A stretch of 64,000 nt of DNA. It comes from Acidimicrobiaceae bacterium (GTDB lineage: Bacteria; Actinomycetota; Acidimicrobiia; Acidimicrobiales; UBA8190). The position numbers and the translations under genes are program-made. Where the stretch lies: the NCBI GenBank assembly GCA_003151955.1, contig PLZB01000004.1, positions 146 through 64,145 of the forward strand. Reading direction: 5' to 3'. Of the stretch, positions 1 to 7,057 are shown piece by piece. The first letter of the stretch is position 1, and every line of letters starts with the position of its first letter. The notes under the pieces were generated by a model. It saw nothing but the letters and a program-made list of their open reading frames with translations. It did not search any database and had not been told where the DNA came from.

Positions 1-717
1 GCGGTACCGGCACCGCCGCCACCGCCCGGGTTCCAGGTCAGCGCGGATGCCATCAGAGGCGCCGACAGTGCGACGGCCGCCAACCAGGTGCCGCCACCTC
101 CCCCCCCGCCTCCCGTCGTTCAGTCCCCGACGCCGCCGCCACCACCACCGGTTGCAACCGCACCGGCACCGCCTCCTGAGCGAGTCGCCCCGCCTCCTCC
201 CCCGCCGATGCCTACGGAAGTCGGGCCTCCGCCGACACCGGAAGGCCAGACCGTCGTCGATGCCCTGCTCGGTGGCGAGCTCTCGTCGCCATCCCGGGCC
301 ATTCCCGGCGTGCCCGATGACGTACCCGAACCGCTCTTCTACGTTCCGCCGCTGATGGCCGAGCAGGCCGCGGCGCCGCCACCTCCACCTGTCGTCGAGC
401 CGGAGGCAGCTCCTGCTCCGGCCCTTTCGTTCGATCCCCCTCCTCCGGCCCCGGCTCCGATGGTCCCGCCACCGCCGCCTCCGCCGCCCGGGAAGGGGAG
501 TGCTCCGAGACCGGTTGTCGAGGAACCGGAGCAGGACGTGACCGCCCTGCCACTGCCGGACACCGGAGCGGCAGTCTTCGCAGCGGCGGAACTCGCCACC
601 GAGATCCTCCAAGTCTCGCCCACGGGTGAGGTGGCCGCGACGGAGGCGGCCGAGCCGCCCCCGATCAGCGAGGACATGGTCATCTCCACCAGGGGCAAGA
701 AGAAGGGCCGTCGCTGA
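1..717 (+). CDS. Proline-rich protein, 5' end cut off by the window
   Basis: The reading frame is open from base 1, so the start lies upstream; 238 residues are visible. It is dominated by runs of proline (six to eight in a row) separated by Ala/Val/Glu stretches, with no globular domain I recognise. It ends in a strongly basic tail (TRGKKKGRR). Such low-complexity regions are typical of linkers or tails of larger actinobacterial cell-envelope or secretion-related proteins, but nothing here shows which. An internal GTG at 88 could be mistaken for a start. It converges with moaC 12 bp downstream. The function is unknown. Confidence 0.6.
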   Translation, partial: AVPAPPPPPGFQVSADAIRGADSATAANQVPPPPPPPPVVQSPTPPPPPPVATAPAPPPERVAPPPPPPMPTEVGPPPTPEGQTVVDALLGGELSSPSRAIPGVPDDVPEPLFYVPPLMAEQAAAPPPPPVVEPEAAPAPALSFDPPPPAPAPMVPPPPPPPPGKGSAPRPVVEEPEQDVTALPLPDTGAAVFAAAELATEILQVSPTGEVAATEAAEPPPISEDMVISTRGKKKGRR

Positions 718-729
718 GGGCTCAGGACC

Positions 730-1218
730 TCAGATGGCTGGCGTCGCCCTCCGCCACGGGCCCCTGCTCCCACCGGTCTTCTCCCACAAGGCCAGGTCGC
801 CGATGACCATGGCCCGATCCGCCGACTTGCACATGTCGTAGATGGTCAGAGCGGCGACGGCACAGGCCGAGAGCGCCTCCATCTCCACCCCGGTCCGGTC
901 CACGGTCTCGACTTCACATTCGATCTCGACGAAGTCGTCCCCGATCGTGAAGTTGATGTGGACCGCTCCGACCAGCAGCGGATGACACATCGGGATCAGA
1001 TCCGGCGTGCGCTTGGCGGCCTGGATGCCGGCGATTCGGGCAGCTCCGAGAACGTCGCCCTTCGTGATGGCGTTGCTGGCGACCTTGGCCGTTGTCTCTG
1101 GAGCCATCATCACCCGGCACCGGGCCAGGGCCCGACGATGGGTCGGCTCTTTCGGCGTGACGTCCACCATGCGGGCGCCACCCAATGGGTCGAGGTGGGT
1201 AAGGCTGCGGTCTGACAC
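730..1218 (-). CDS. moaC: Cyclic pyranopterin monophosphate synthase MoaC
   Basis: Second step of molybdenum cofactor synthesis: it converts the 3',8-cyclo-GTP product of MoaA to cyclic pyranopterin monophosphate in the cytoplasm. The 162-residue protein has the usual family length and carries the conserved stretches KRTPDLIPMCHPL, GVEMEAL and DMCKSADR, which form the active site. No other moa gene is nearby, so the gene is isolated from its pathway. The GTG start is supported by a TAGACT -10 box 7 nt upstream, implying a leaderless mRNA. It diverges from the FmdB-type gene. Identification is very secure. Confidence 0.96.
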   Translation of the reverse strand: MSDRSLTHLDPLGGARMVDVTPKEPTHRRALARCRVMMAPETTAKVASNAITKGDVLGAARIAGIQAAKRTPDLIPMCHPLLVGAVHINFTIGDDFVEIECEVETVDRTGVEMEALSACAVAALTIYDMCKSADRAMVIGDLALWEKTGGSRGPWRRATPAI

Positions 1219-1225
1219 GGCGGCG

Positions 1226-1231
1226 AGTCTA
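1226..1231 (-). promoter_or_regulatory. -10 box (TAGACT) of moaC, leaderless
   Basis: TAGACT on the minus strand, followed by 7 nt and the GTG start of moaC. The spacing places transcription start at or next to the start codon. No ribosome-binding site is visible. Confidence 0.55.
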
Positions 1232-1274
1232 GGCGAACCTCGCGGAAATCACGACGTCCCGTCAGACGATAGAC

Positions 1275-1301
1275 TTGGCACTCGGGCTACGAGAGTGCCA
1301 A
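1275..1301 (+). promoter_or_regulatory. CIRCE-like inverted repeat (HrcA operator)
   Basis: Two perfect 9-bp arms, TTGGCACTC and GAGTGCCAA, are separated by exactly 9 nt. This is the architecture of CIRCE (TTAGCACTC-N9-GAGTGCTAA), with the A-to-G/T-to-C arm change often seen in high-GC actinobacteria. A TAGACT -10 box (1270-1275) abuts the left arm, so the operator would cover the transcription start of the FmdB-type gene, 24 bp before its ATG. HrcA regulation is inferred from known CIRCE biology. Confidence 0.85.
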
Positions 1302-1324
1302 TCGAGAAGGGATGCGGGTTTCTG

Positions 1325-1681
1325 ATGCCCACCTACGAGTACGCATGCACCTCGTGCGGGGAACACCTCGAGGTCATGCAGTCCTTCAAGGACGATCCAC
1401 TGACGGAATGCCCGGCGTGCGGGGGAGACCTTCGGAAGGTCTTCGCCCCGATCGGTGTGGTTTTCAAGGGCAGCGGCTTCTACAAGAACGACAGCCGCTC
1501 CTCCAACAAGTCGACGAAGTCGTCCAACAGCGACGGCGCCACTTCGACGGCCGACACCAGCTCGACCCCGCCGGCGTCGAAGCCGGCGGGCGGCGAGTCC
1601 GGTGCCTCGAAGTCCGATTCCACGGCTCCCTCGAAGCCGGCACCCACCGGTTCGGGGTCGACTGCTGCCGCCGCCTCCTGA
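1325..1681 (+). CDS. FmdB-family zinc-ribbon protein
   Basis: 118 residues. The N-terminal 50 residues form a zinc ribbon: MPTYEYAC-x2-CG near the start and CPACGG about 25 residues later supply four metal-binding cysteines. The family is often annotated as putative regulatory protein FmdB; its real role is not settled. The rest (about residues 60-118) is a Ser/Thr/Ala/Pro/Lys-rich disordered tail. The ATG at 1325 is chosen because the family begins MPTYEY; an open frame upstream to 1007 is antisense to moaC. The CIRCE-like operator just upstream suggests induction by protein-folding stress. The gene converges with tldE. Confidence 0.9.
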   Translation: MPTYEYACTSCGEHLEVMQSFKDDPLTECPACGGDLRKVFAPIGVVFKGSGFYKNDSRSSNKSTKSSNSDGATSTADTSSTPPASKPAGGESGASKSDSTAPSKPAPTGSGSTAAAAS

Positions 1682-1692
1682 GCTCGGGGGTT

Positions 1693-3036
1693 CTACGAGC
1701 CGCTGAGCGTCATGGCGTCGATCGCGAGCGTCTGACCGGCAGCCAGACCCGGGAGCCATTCCTGATCAGACCCGATGTGGAGCACCGAGAGGAACATCCT
1801 CGGGAGGGTTGAGGCGATCGTCACCTCCCGCACCGGCTCAGCCAGCACCCCACCCCGGATGAGGAGCCCCTCGGCCCCGACCGAGAAGTCCCCGCTGACC
1901 GGGTTGACCCCGGAGTGGACCCCCGTGATCGATTGGACGAAGAGACCTTCGTCCACGGCCGCCAGGATCTCGGTTGCGTCGAGGGCGCCCGGCGTGAGGG
2001 CCAGAGCCCGACACCCGGCCGACGGGGTCGACGAATAGCCGCCCCGCACCGCTGAGGCGGTCGAGGCCGTCCCCGATCGACGGGCCGACGTCGTGTCGAA
2101 GACGAATCCGGCCAGGACGCCACCGTCGACCAGGACGTTGCGCCGGCAGGCCAGGCCCTCGGCATCGTGGCTCGCCGCCCCGAAGGCCCGCCGATCGGTC
2201 GGGTCGTCGACCAGGGTGACCCCGGCCACGGCGACCTCCTGCCCAATCCGGTCGGCGAAGATGGAACGGCCCTTCGTCACCGCTTCGCCGGAGAACGCCG
2301 AGGAGAGCACGGCCAGGAGGGTCGAGGTGACCCTGGCGTCGAAGACGACGACACACCGGCCCGACCGGGCCTTCGTCGCCCCCAGCAGCCTGACGGCACG
2401 TTCGGTGGCGTCGGTGGCGGCGCGGTCCGAGTCAAGGTCGGCCGGGCCCCGGCCCGCCGAGAAGCCCACGCCAGTGTGACTGTCGGAGCCGGTGCCAGCC
2501 ACGGCTGAGACGGACAGGCTGCAGATCGTCCGACGCGACGACGCCGAGATCCCCGTCGAGGTGGCCACGGCCGATTCCCCGGCGATGTCGCCGTAGTCAG
2601 CCGAGGCGACCTGACGGACCCGCCGGTCACCGCTGCGGACCCGACGTTCGAGCTCGAGAGCCAACTCGACCTTCGTCGCTGTCGGCATGGCGACCAGCTC
2701 GTCGTCCCAGAGATCCATCGTGGCCGGGGCCCGACCGTCGGGTCCTGGGAGCCCGACATGCTCGTCGGGGGTGGCAAAGCCGGCGTTGTCGCGGGCTTCG
2801 GCCAGGGTCTCCCGGATGACCTCCTCCTCCAGCGAACCGGCGTAGGCGAAACCCTGACGGCCGTCGACGATGACCCGCACTCCGACGCCGGCCGAGGCCG
2901 CCGACGTCAGCGACTCGACCTCACCCTCGTAGGCGCGCACGTCGGTCTCCTCGCCCCGTGAGGCGTAGGCCTCGATCTGCTCGCCCTTGGCTGCCTGCCC
3001 GGCGATCCGCTCGGCCAACTCGAGGAGCTCACTCAC
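1693..3036 (-). CDS. tldE: TldE/PmbA-family metalloprotease subunit
   Basis: 447 residues, the usual length for the TldD/PmbA family. In enterobacteria TldE pairs with TldD in a heterodimeric protease that degrades peptides such as CcdA and processes microcins. This subunit lacks the HExxxH metal motif, as expected for TldE; its C-terminal beta-rich region (VRGGYSSTPSAG, then GVHSGVNPVSGDFSVG) is typical. The GTG start overlaps the end of tldD by 8 bp, so the two are translationally coupled. No RiPP precursor is visible nearby, so a peptide-maturation role is unsupported. Confidence 0.9.
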   Translation of the reverse strand: MSELLELAERIAGQAAKGEQIEAYASRGEETDVRAYEGEVESLTSAASAGVGVRVIVDGRQGFAYAGSLEEEVIRETLAEARDNAGFATPDEHVGLPGPDGRAPATMDLWDDELVAMPTATKVELALELERRVRSGDRRVRQVASADYGDIAGESAVATSTGISASSRRTICSLSVSAVAGTGSDSHTGVGFSAGRGPADLDSDRAATDATERAVRLLGATKARSGRCVVVFDARVTSTLLAVLSSAFSGEAVTKGRSIFADRIGQEVAVAGVTLVDDPTDRRAFGAASHDAEGLACRRNVLVDGGVLAGFVFDTTSARRSGTASTASAVRGGYSSTPSAGCRALALTPGALDATEILAAVDEGLFVQSITGVHSGVNPVSGDFSVGAEGLLIRGGVLAEPVREVTIASTLPRMFLSVLHIGSDQEWLPGLAAGQTLAIDAMTLSGS

Positions 3037-4450
3037 CCGAGGTCCCGCCGATGGTGACCCCGGTGATCCGGAGGGTGGCCTGACCGCATCCGACCGGCAC
3101 GCTCTGGCCGTCCTTCCCGCACGTTCCCGGGCCCATGGCGAAGTCGTTGGCCACGGCGTCGATCCGGCGGAGGATCTCCGGACCGTTCCCGATCAGGTTG
3201 GCGTCCCGGAGTGGCTCGGTGATCCGACCGTTCTCGATGAGGTAGGCCTCGGTCGTCCCGAAGACGAAGTCGCCGGTGGCCGTGTTCACCTGACCGCCGC
3301 CGAGCTTGGCCACGAAGACCCCGGAGGGCGTCTGGGCCAGCAGCTCGGCAGGATCCTCGGTGCCGTTCAAGAGGAAGGTGTTGGTCATCCGGACCATGGG
3401 GAGATGACGGTAGCTCTGACGGCGACCGTTCCCCGATGACTGGCGCTTCTCCTTCCTGGCCCGGAGGTAGTCCCAGAGGTAGTCGGTGAGGATGCCGTTC
3501 TCGATGAGCACATTCCGTTGCGCCGGGTGACCCTCGTCGTCGACGGCGAAGCTTCCCCATTCCGGCCCGACCGTCCCGTCGTCGACCAGGGTGACGAGAG
3601 GACTGGCCACCTGCTCCCCCACCTGGCGGGCGTAGACGGAGACGTCCTTGGCGATGTGATCGGCTTCGAGCCCGTGCCCGCAGGCCTCGTGGAAGAGAAT
3701 CCCGCCGCTCCCCGAGGCCAGCACGACGGGGAGCTCGCCGCTGGGGGCGGGCCGGGCCAGGAGCTTGGACAGGGCGCGCCCGGCGGCGGTGGCGGCGACC
3801 TCCTCGACGTCGACGAGGTCGAAGAGCTCGAACCCGACGGTGCGGGCCTCCGTCTCGTATCCGGTCTGCATGCCGGTGTCCCCCATGGCCACGACCGAGA
3901 CCGAGAACCGGGTCTTGACCTGGTCGTCGCTGGTCAGCACCCCGTCACTGTTGGCGACCAGGATCCTCCTGCGGCTGTCCCCGTAGGCGGCGGAGACCTG
4001 TGAGACGGCAGACCCCGCCGACCGGGCCGCGGCGTCGGCACGGGCCAGGAGCTCGATCTTCGTCGCCTTGGGAACGCCCTCGGGAAAGACGACGACCTCG
4101 TTGGGTCGGGCCGGCCAGGAACCCTCGAGACCGACGACCCGGGCCCCGTCCCCACCCTGTCGGGCCACGGCGGCGGCGGCGTCGGCTGCGGCGAGGAGTC
4201 CGGCCTCGGACAGGTCGGCGGTGTGGGCGTAGCCGGTGGTCTCTCCGACGACGACCCGCACGCCGGCGCCCCGGTCGCGCCCGGTGGAGAGCTCCTCGAC
4301 CTTGCCGTCATCGAGAACGGCCGAGGTGCTGCGGCGATCCTCGGCGAAGAGCTCGGCGAAGTCGCCGCCCCGCCTGAGGGCGGCGGCGAGGACTCGCTCG
4401 ATCACCGGCGTTTCGACCAGGACCGCCGCGCCTGGCACGGATTCACTCAC
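3029..4450 (-). CDS. tldD: TldD-family zinc metalloprotease subunit
   Basis: 473 residues from a GTG at 4450. It carries the catalytic metal motif HEACGH at about residues 254-259 (HExxxH), followed by LEADH, as in E. coli TldD. It is the active partner of the downstream TldE, with which it overlaps by 8 bp. The much longer open frame upstream (to 5083) runs antisense through the thioesterase gene and is rejected. The start falls exactly where the family begins its N-terminal helical segment (TPVIERVLAAAL). The gene diverges from the hotdog thioesterase gene. Confidence 0.92.
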   Translation of the reverse strand: MSESVPGAAVLVETPVIERVLAAALRRGGDFAELFAEDRRSTSAVLDDGKVEELSTGRDRGAGVRVVVGETTGYAHTADLSEAGLLAAADAAAAVARQGGDGARVVGLEGSWPARPNEVVVFPEGVPKATKIELLARADAAARSAGSAVSQVSAAYGDSRRRILVANSDGVLTSDDQVKTRFSVSVVAMGDTGMQTGYETEARTVGFELFDLVDVEEVAATAAGRALSKLLARPAPSGELPVVLASGSGGILFHEACGHGLEADHIAKDVSVYARQVGEQVASPLVTLVDDGTVGPEWGSFAVDDEGHPAQRNVLIENGILTDYLWDYLRARKEKRQSSGNGRRQSYRHLPMVRMTNTFLLNGTEDPAELLAQTPSGVFVAKLGGGQVNTATGDFVFGTTEAYLIENGRITEPLRDANLIGNGPEILRRIDAVANDFAMGPGTCGKDGQSVPVGCGQATLRITGVTIGGTSGE

Positions 4451-4500
4451 CGGAGACCCCCGTTTCTCCGGCTGCTCTGGCCGGGACGACCAACGTTTCG

Positions 4501-4506
4501 TATGGT
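4501..4506 (+). promoter_or_regulatory. -10 box (TATGGT) of hotdog thioesterase gene, leaderless
   Basis: TATGGT followed by 7 nt and GTG at 4514. It supports the GTG rather than the ATG at 4502, which lies inside the -10 box itself. Confidence 0.5.
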
Positions 4507-4513
4507 ACCGGCC

Positions 4514-4891
4514 GTGCCTCCGACTCCCGGCCTCAGCGCCCAGGTCGTGCTCGTCGTCACCGATGCCGACCCGGCCACCGCCCTCAGAACCGGGGCGGTG
4601 CCGGTGCTGGCCACCCCACGGCTCATCGCGCTGTGCGAGGAGGCCAGTGTCCTCGCCCTCGAGGGGGCGCTGTCGGGTGGCCAGACGAGCGTCGGGGGTC
4701 GGGTCCAATTCGACCACCTGGCGCCGGTCGGGGTGGGCTCCACGGTCACCGCCGACGCCACGCTGGAGCGGGTCGAGGGTCGCCGGCTCACATTCACCGT
4801 CTCGACCAGCGACGCATCGGGGCTGGTGGGGGCGGGGCGGATGTCGCGTGTGGTGGTGGACCTCGACACCTTCATGGCCAAGGCCCGCTGA
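4514..4891 (+). CDS. Hotdog-fold thioesterase, FlK (fluoroacetyl-CoA thioesterase)-like
   Basis: 125 residues, a single hotdog domain. The spacing of a Thr (LATPRL), a Glu (LCEEAS) and a His (QFDHLAP) corresponds to the Thr-Glu-His catalytic set of FlK-type thioesterases, which hydrolyse small acyl-CoAs. Proteins of this type are widespread and usually of unknown substrate, so fluoroacetate itself should not be assumed. The GTG start at 4514 is preferred over ATG 4502 because of the leaderless -10 box spacing. It diverges from tldD and converges with the AIM24-family gene 10 bp away. Confidence 0.75.
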   Translation: MPPTPGLSAQVVLVVTDADPATALRTGAVPVLATPRLIALCEEASVLALEGALSGGQTSVGGRVQFDHLAPVGVGSTVTADATLERVEGRRLTFTVSTSDASGLVGAGRMSRVVVDLDTFMAKAR

Positions 4892-4901
4892 TCCGGTCGG
4901 G

Positions 4902-5660
4902 TCAGAGTCCCCGGCCGAGCACCCCTCCGAGCATCCCGCCCACACCGCCGGCGGCGACGGCCTCACCCGTCCCGCCGCCTTCCATGTAGGGCTGGAGAGC
5001 GCCGGCCAAGACGGCGATCGGCATGGTCTGCAGCCAGATGGTCCCCGGCCCGGTGAGCTGGACCAGGTGATGGCCGTCGGCACCGAAGACCCGGTTGACG
5101 ATGCCGGGGAGCCGGATCACCGTGAACGTCACGGTGTCCTGGAACATGCCCACATGACCGGGATGGACGAGGAGGGTCTGGCCGGCCGCCAGCTCGTAGG
5201 TGACGATCTCGCCGGAGAGCTCGATCCAGGCCTGGCCTTGGCCTTCGAGCTTCTGGAGGAGGAAGCCCTCGCCTCCGAAGATCCCGCCCCGGAACGTCTG
5301 CTGGAGACCCACCGTCGGGGTGATGCCCTCGGTACCGCAGAGCCATCCGTGGCGGTGGACGAGGTAGCCGTGGCCGGGAACGATCTCCACCGGGAAGATC
5401 CGGCCGGGGAGCTTCGAGCAGAAGGTGACCATGCCCGGGCCGCCGGTGGCCTGGTACTTGGTGAGGAACAGACCGCCACCCCCGGCCATCCGCTTCAGGC
5501 TTCCCATGAGCCCGCCCGCCCCTCCTCCGGAGGTGGTCTGGGAGAGCTGCACGTTGGCCGTCATCCAGGAGAGGTCTCCGTGGGTCGAGACGAGGACCTC
5601 GTTGGGGTCCAACGTCATCTCCAGCATCGGCATGGTCGAACCCTTGATATCGGCCTGCAC
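4902..5660 (-). CDS. AIM24/TIGR00266-family protein
   Basis: 252 residues. A Gly-rich beta-solenoid-like protein with the recognisable stretches PGRIFPVEI, GEGFLLQKLEG and GHVGMFQDTVTF of the AIM24 (DUF124) family. Bacterial members have no established biochemical activity; the yeast member is mitochondrial. It ends in a Gly-rich tail. The start is the GTG at 5660, fixed by a strong GGAGGA ribosome-binding site 4 nt upstream; the longer frame reaching 6503 is antisense to the MFS gene. Divergent from the MFS transporter. Confidence 0.82.
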   Translation of the reverse strand: MQADIKGSTMPMLEMTLDPNEVLVSTHGDLSWMTANVQLSQTTSGGGAGGLMGSLKRMAGGGGLFLTKYQATGGPGMVTFCSKLPGRIFPVEIVPGHGYLVHRHGWLCGTEGITPTVGLQQTFRGGIFGGEGFLLQKLEGQGQAWIELSGEIVTYELAAGQTLLVHPGHVGMFQDTVTFTVIRLPGIVNRVFGADGHHLVQLTGPGTIWLQTMPIAVLAGALQPYMEGGGTGEAVAAGGVGGMLGGVLGRGL

Positions 5661-5778
5661 CTGGTCCTCCTTCGATCGTCGACCGGATCGCTCGATGGCG
5701 CCGGACAGTGGAGATTCTGCCCTACCGAAGCGGGACGTGCTGGTTCGGCCCTTTCCCGGGGCATGCCAAGCTGGCCCG

Positions 5779-7014
5779 GTGCGCGAAACCCTGCGGCCCG
5801 TCGCCGGGGCCTTCGTCGCATTCGGCGTCTTCTGGGGCAGCTGGGCCGTCGCCGCCACCGATGTGGAACGGAGTCTCCACCTCTCCCACGCCGGTCTGGG
5901 CCTCCTCCTTTCGGTCTCGGTCGGGGCAGGCGGGGTTGCCGCCGCCGCCAGTGGGGGCCTGGCTGAGCGCTGGGGCACGGCCAGGACGCTGGCCTGGGCC
6001 ATGGTCCTGTGGGGAGCGGTCAGCGCCGCTGCCACCATTTCGGCCGGTCGGGTCCTGTTCGTCGCCGCCTTCGTCCTGGCCATGGTGTCGGCCGGCCTGG
6101 TCGACATGGCCATGAACGCCGCCGCCGCGGCCGGGCTCCGGGGCGACGCCGGGCGGATGGTCCGCTTCCATGCCCTGTTCAACGGGGGGGCGCTGGTAGG
6201 TGCGGCCGCCACCGGAACCCTGTTGCACGCCGGTCTCTCGTGGCGCTGGACCTGGGGAGGTGTGGGATTGGTCGCCATCGGCCTGAGTCTCCTGACCAGA
6301 TCGGCCCGGCTCGCCGGGGCAACCCCGAGACCGCCGGAGCCCGAGGGGCTCGACTCCGCTGTCCCGGCTGCCACCACCTCCCCAAAGGAATCCGGAACAG
6401 GGCACTCCCTCCTCCGGTCGTTCGCCGCCGTCCGGGCCGAACACCTCGTGGTGCTGGCGTTCGCCTTCGCCGTCACCGCCGTGGTCGAAGGGGGGATCGA
6501 CACCTGGGGCGTGCTCTTCCTCCGGACCCACCTCGCCGCCGGGGTCCTCCTCGGGGCCGGGGCCTACGCCGTGGGACAGGGGATCGCCGTGGCCACCAGG
6601 GGAGCCGGTGGTCCCCTCATCGGGCGTGTCGGAGCCCGATGGGGCCTGGTCCTCGGGGCCGGCGTGGCTACCATCGGCCTCGGCCTCGAAGCGGCGTCGA
6701 CGCAGGCTGCCACGGCCGCGGTCGGTCTCGCCCTCGCCGCCGGGGGAATCTCCCTGTGCTGGCCCCTCGTCATGGCCGTCCTCTCGGGCATCGGGCATGC
6801 CGGCCCCATCGAGGGCCAGCCCCCCAGATCGTCGGCAGCTCTGGTCGGCGCCTTCACTGCGGCCGGCTATCTGGGCTGGGTGGTCGGCCCGGCCGTCGTC
6901 GGCACCATCGCCGACAGCGCCGGACTGGCTGCGGGGCTCCTGGTCCTGGCCGGGCTGGCCGCCACGGCCGCCGTCACCCTGGCTGCCGTGCCCGCCCGAC
7001 CCCGCCCGGGGTAA
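5779..7014 (+). CDS. Major facilitator superfamily transporter
   Basis: 411 residues, almost entirely hydrophobic with about twelve predicted membrane helices in two halves separated by a polar loop rich in Pro/Glu/Ser (about residues 180-215). Short basic loops such as GLAERWGTARTL after helix 2 and LIGRVGARWG in the second half match the MFS inter-helix motif. The substrate is unknown. The GTG at 5779 begins just before helix 1 (PVAGAFVAFGVFWGSW); the upstream open frame is antisense to the AIM24-family gene. The dxs gene follows 43 bp later. Confidence 0.8.
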   Translation: MRETLRPVAGAFVAFGVFWGSWAVAATDVERSLHLSHAGLGLLLSVSVGAGGVAAAASGGLAERWGTARTLAWAMVLWGAVSAAATISAGRVLFVAAFVLAMVSAGLVDMAMNAAAAAGLRGDAGRMVRFHALFNGGALVGAAATGTLLHAGLSWRWTWGGVGLVAIGLSLLTRSARLAGATPRPPEPEGLDSAVPAATTSPKESGTGHSLLRSFAAVRAEHLVVLAFAFAVTAVVEGGIDTWGVLFLRTHLAAGVLLGAGAYAVGQGIAVATRGAGGPLIGRVGARWGLVLGAGVATIGLGLEAASTQAATAAVGLALAAGGISLCWPLVMAVLSGIGHAGPIEGQPPRSSAALVGAFTAAGYLGWVVGPAVVGTIADSAGLAAGLLVLAGLAATAAVTLAAVPARPRPG

Positions 7015-7057
7015 GTTGGCCCGAGGCTCTCCACCCCAAGGCACCGGAACCCTCCCC

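Noticed and set aside
88-560. Proline codon runs as a DNA repeat or CRISPR-like array
   Set aside because: The repeats are irregular codon-level proline runs in one reading frame, with no conserved spacing or spacers. No CRISPR array was seen in the window.
1693-4450. TldD/TldE as maturation enzymes of a local RiPP cluster
   Set aside because: No precursor peptide, transporter or modifying enzyme lies beside them; the neighbours are housekeeping genes.
4514-4891. True fluoroacetyl-CoA thioesterase
   Set aside because: Only the fold and catalytic-triad pattern are visible; most relatives act on other acyl-CoAs and no fluorometabolite genes are nearby.
3029-5083. A longer TldD with about 210 extra N-terminal residues
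   Set aside because: The extension is antisense to the thioesterase gene, basic and low-complexity; TldD homologs begin near the GTG at 4450.
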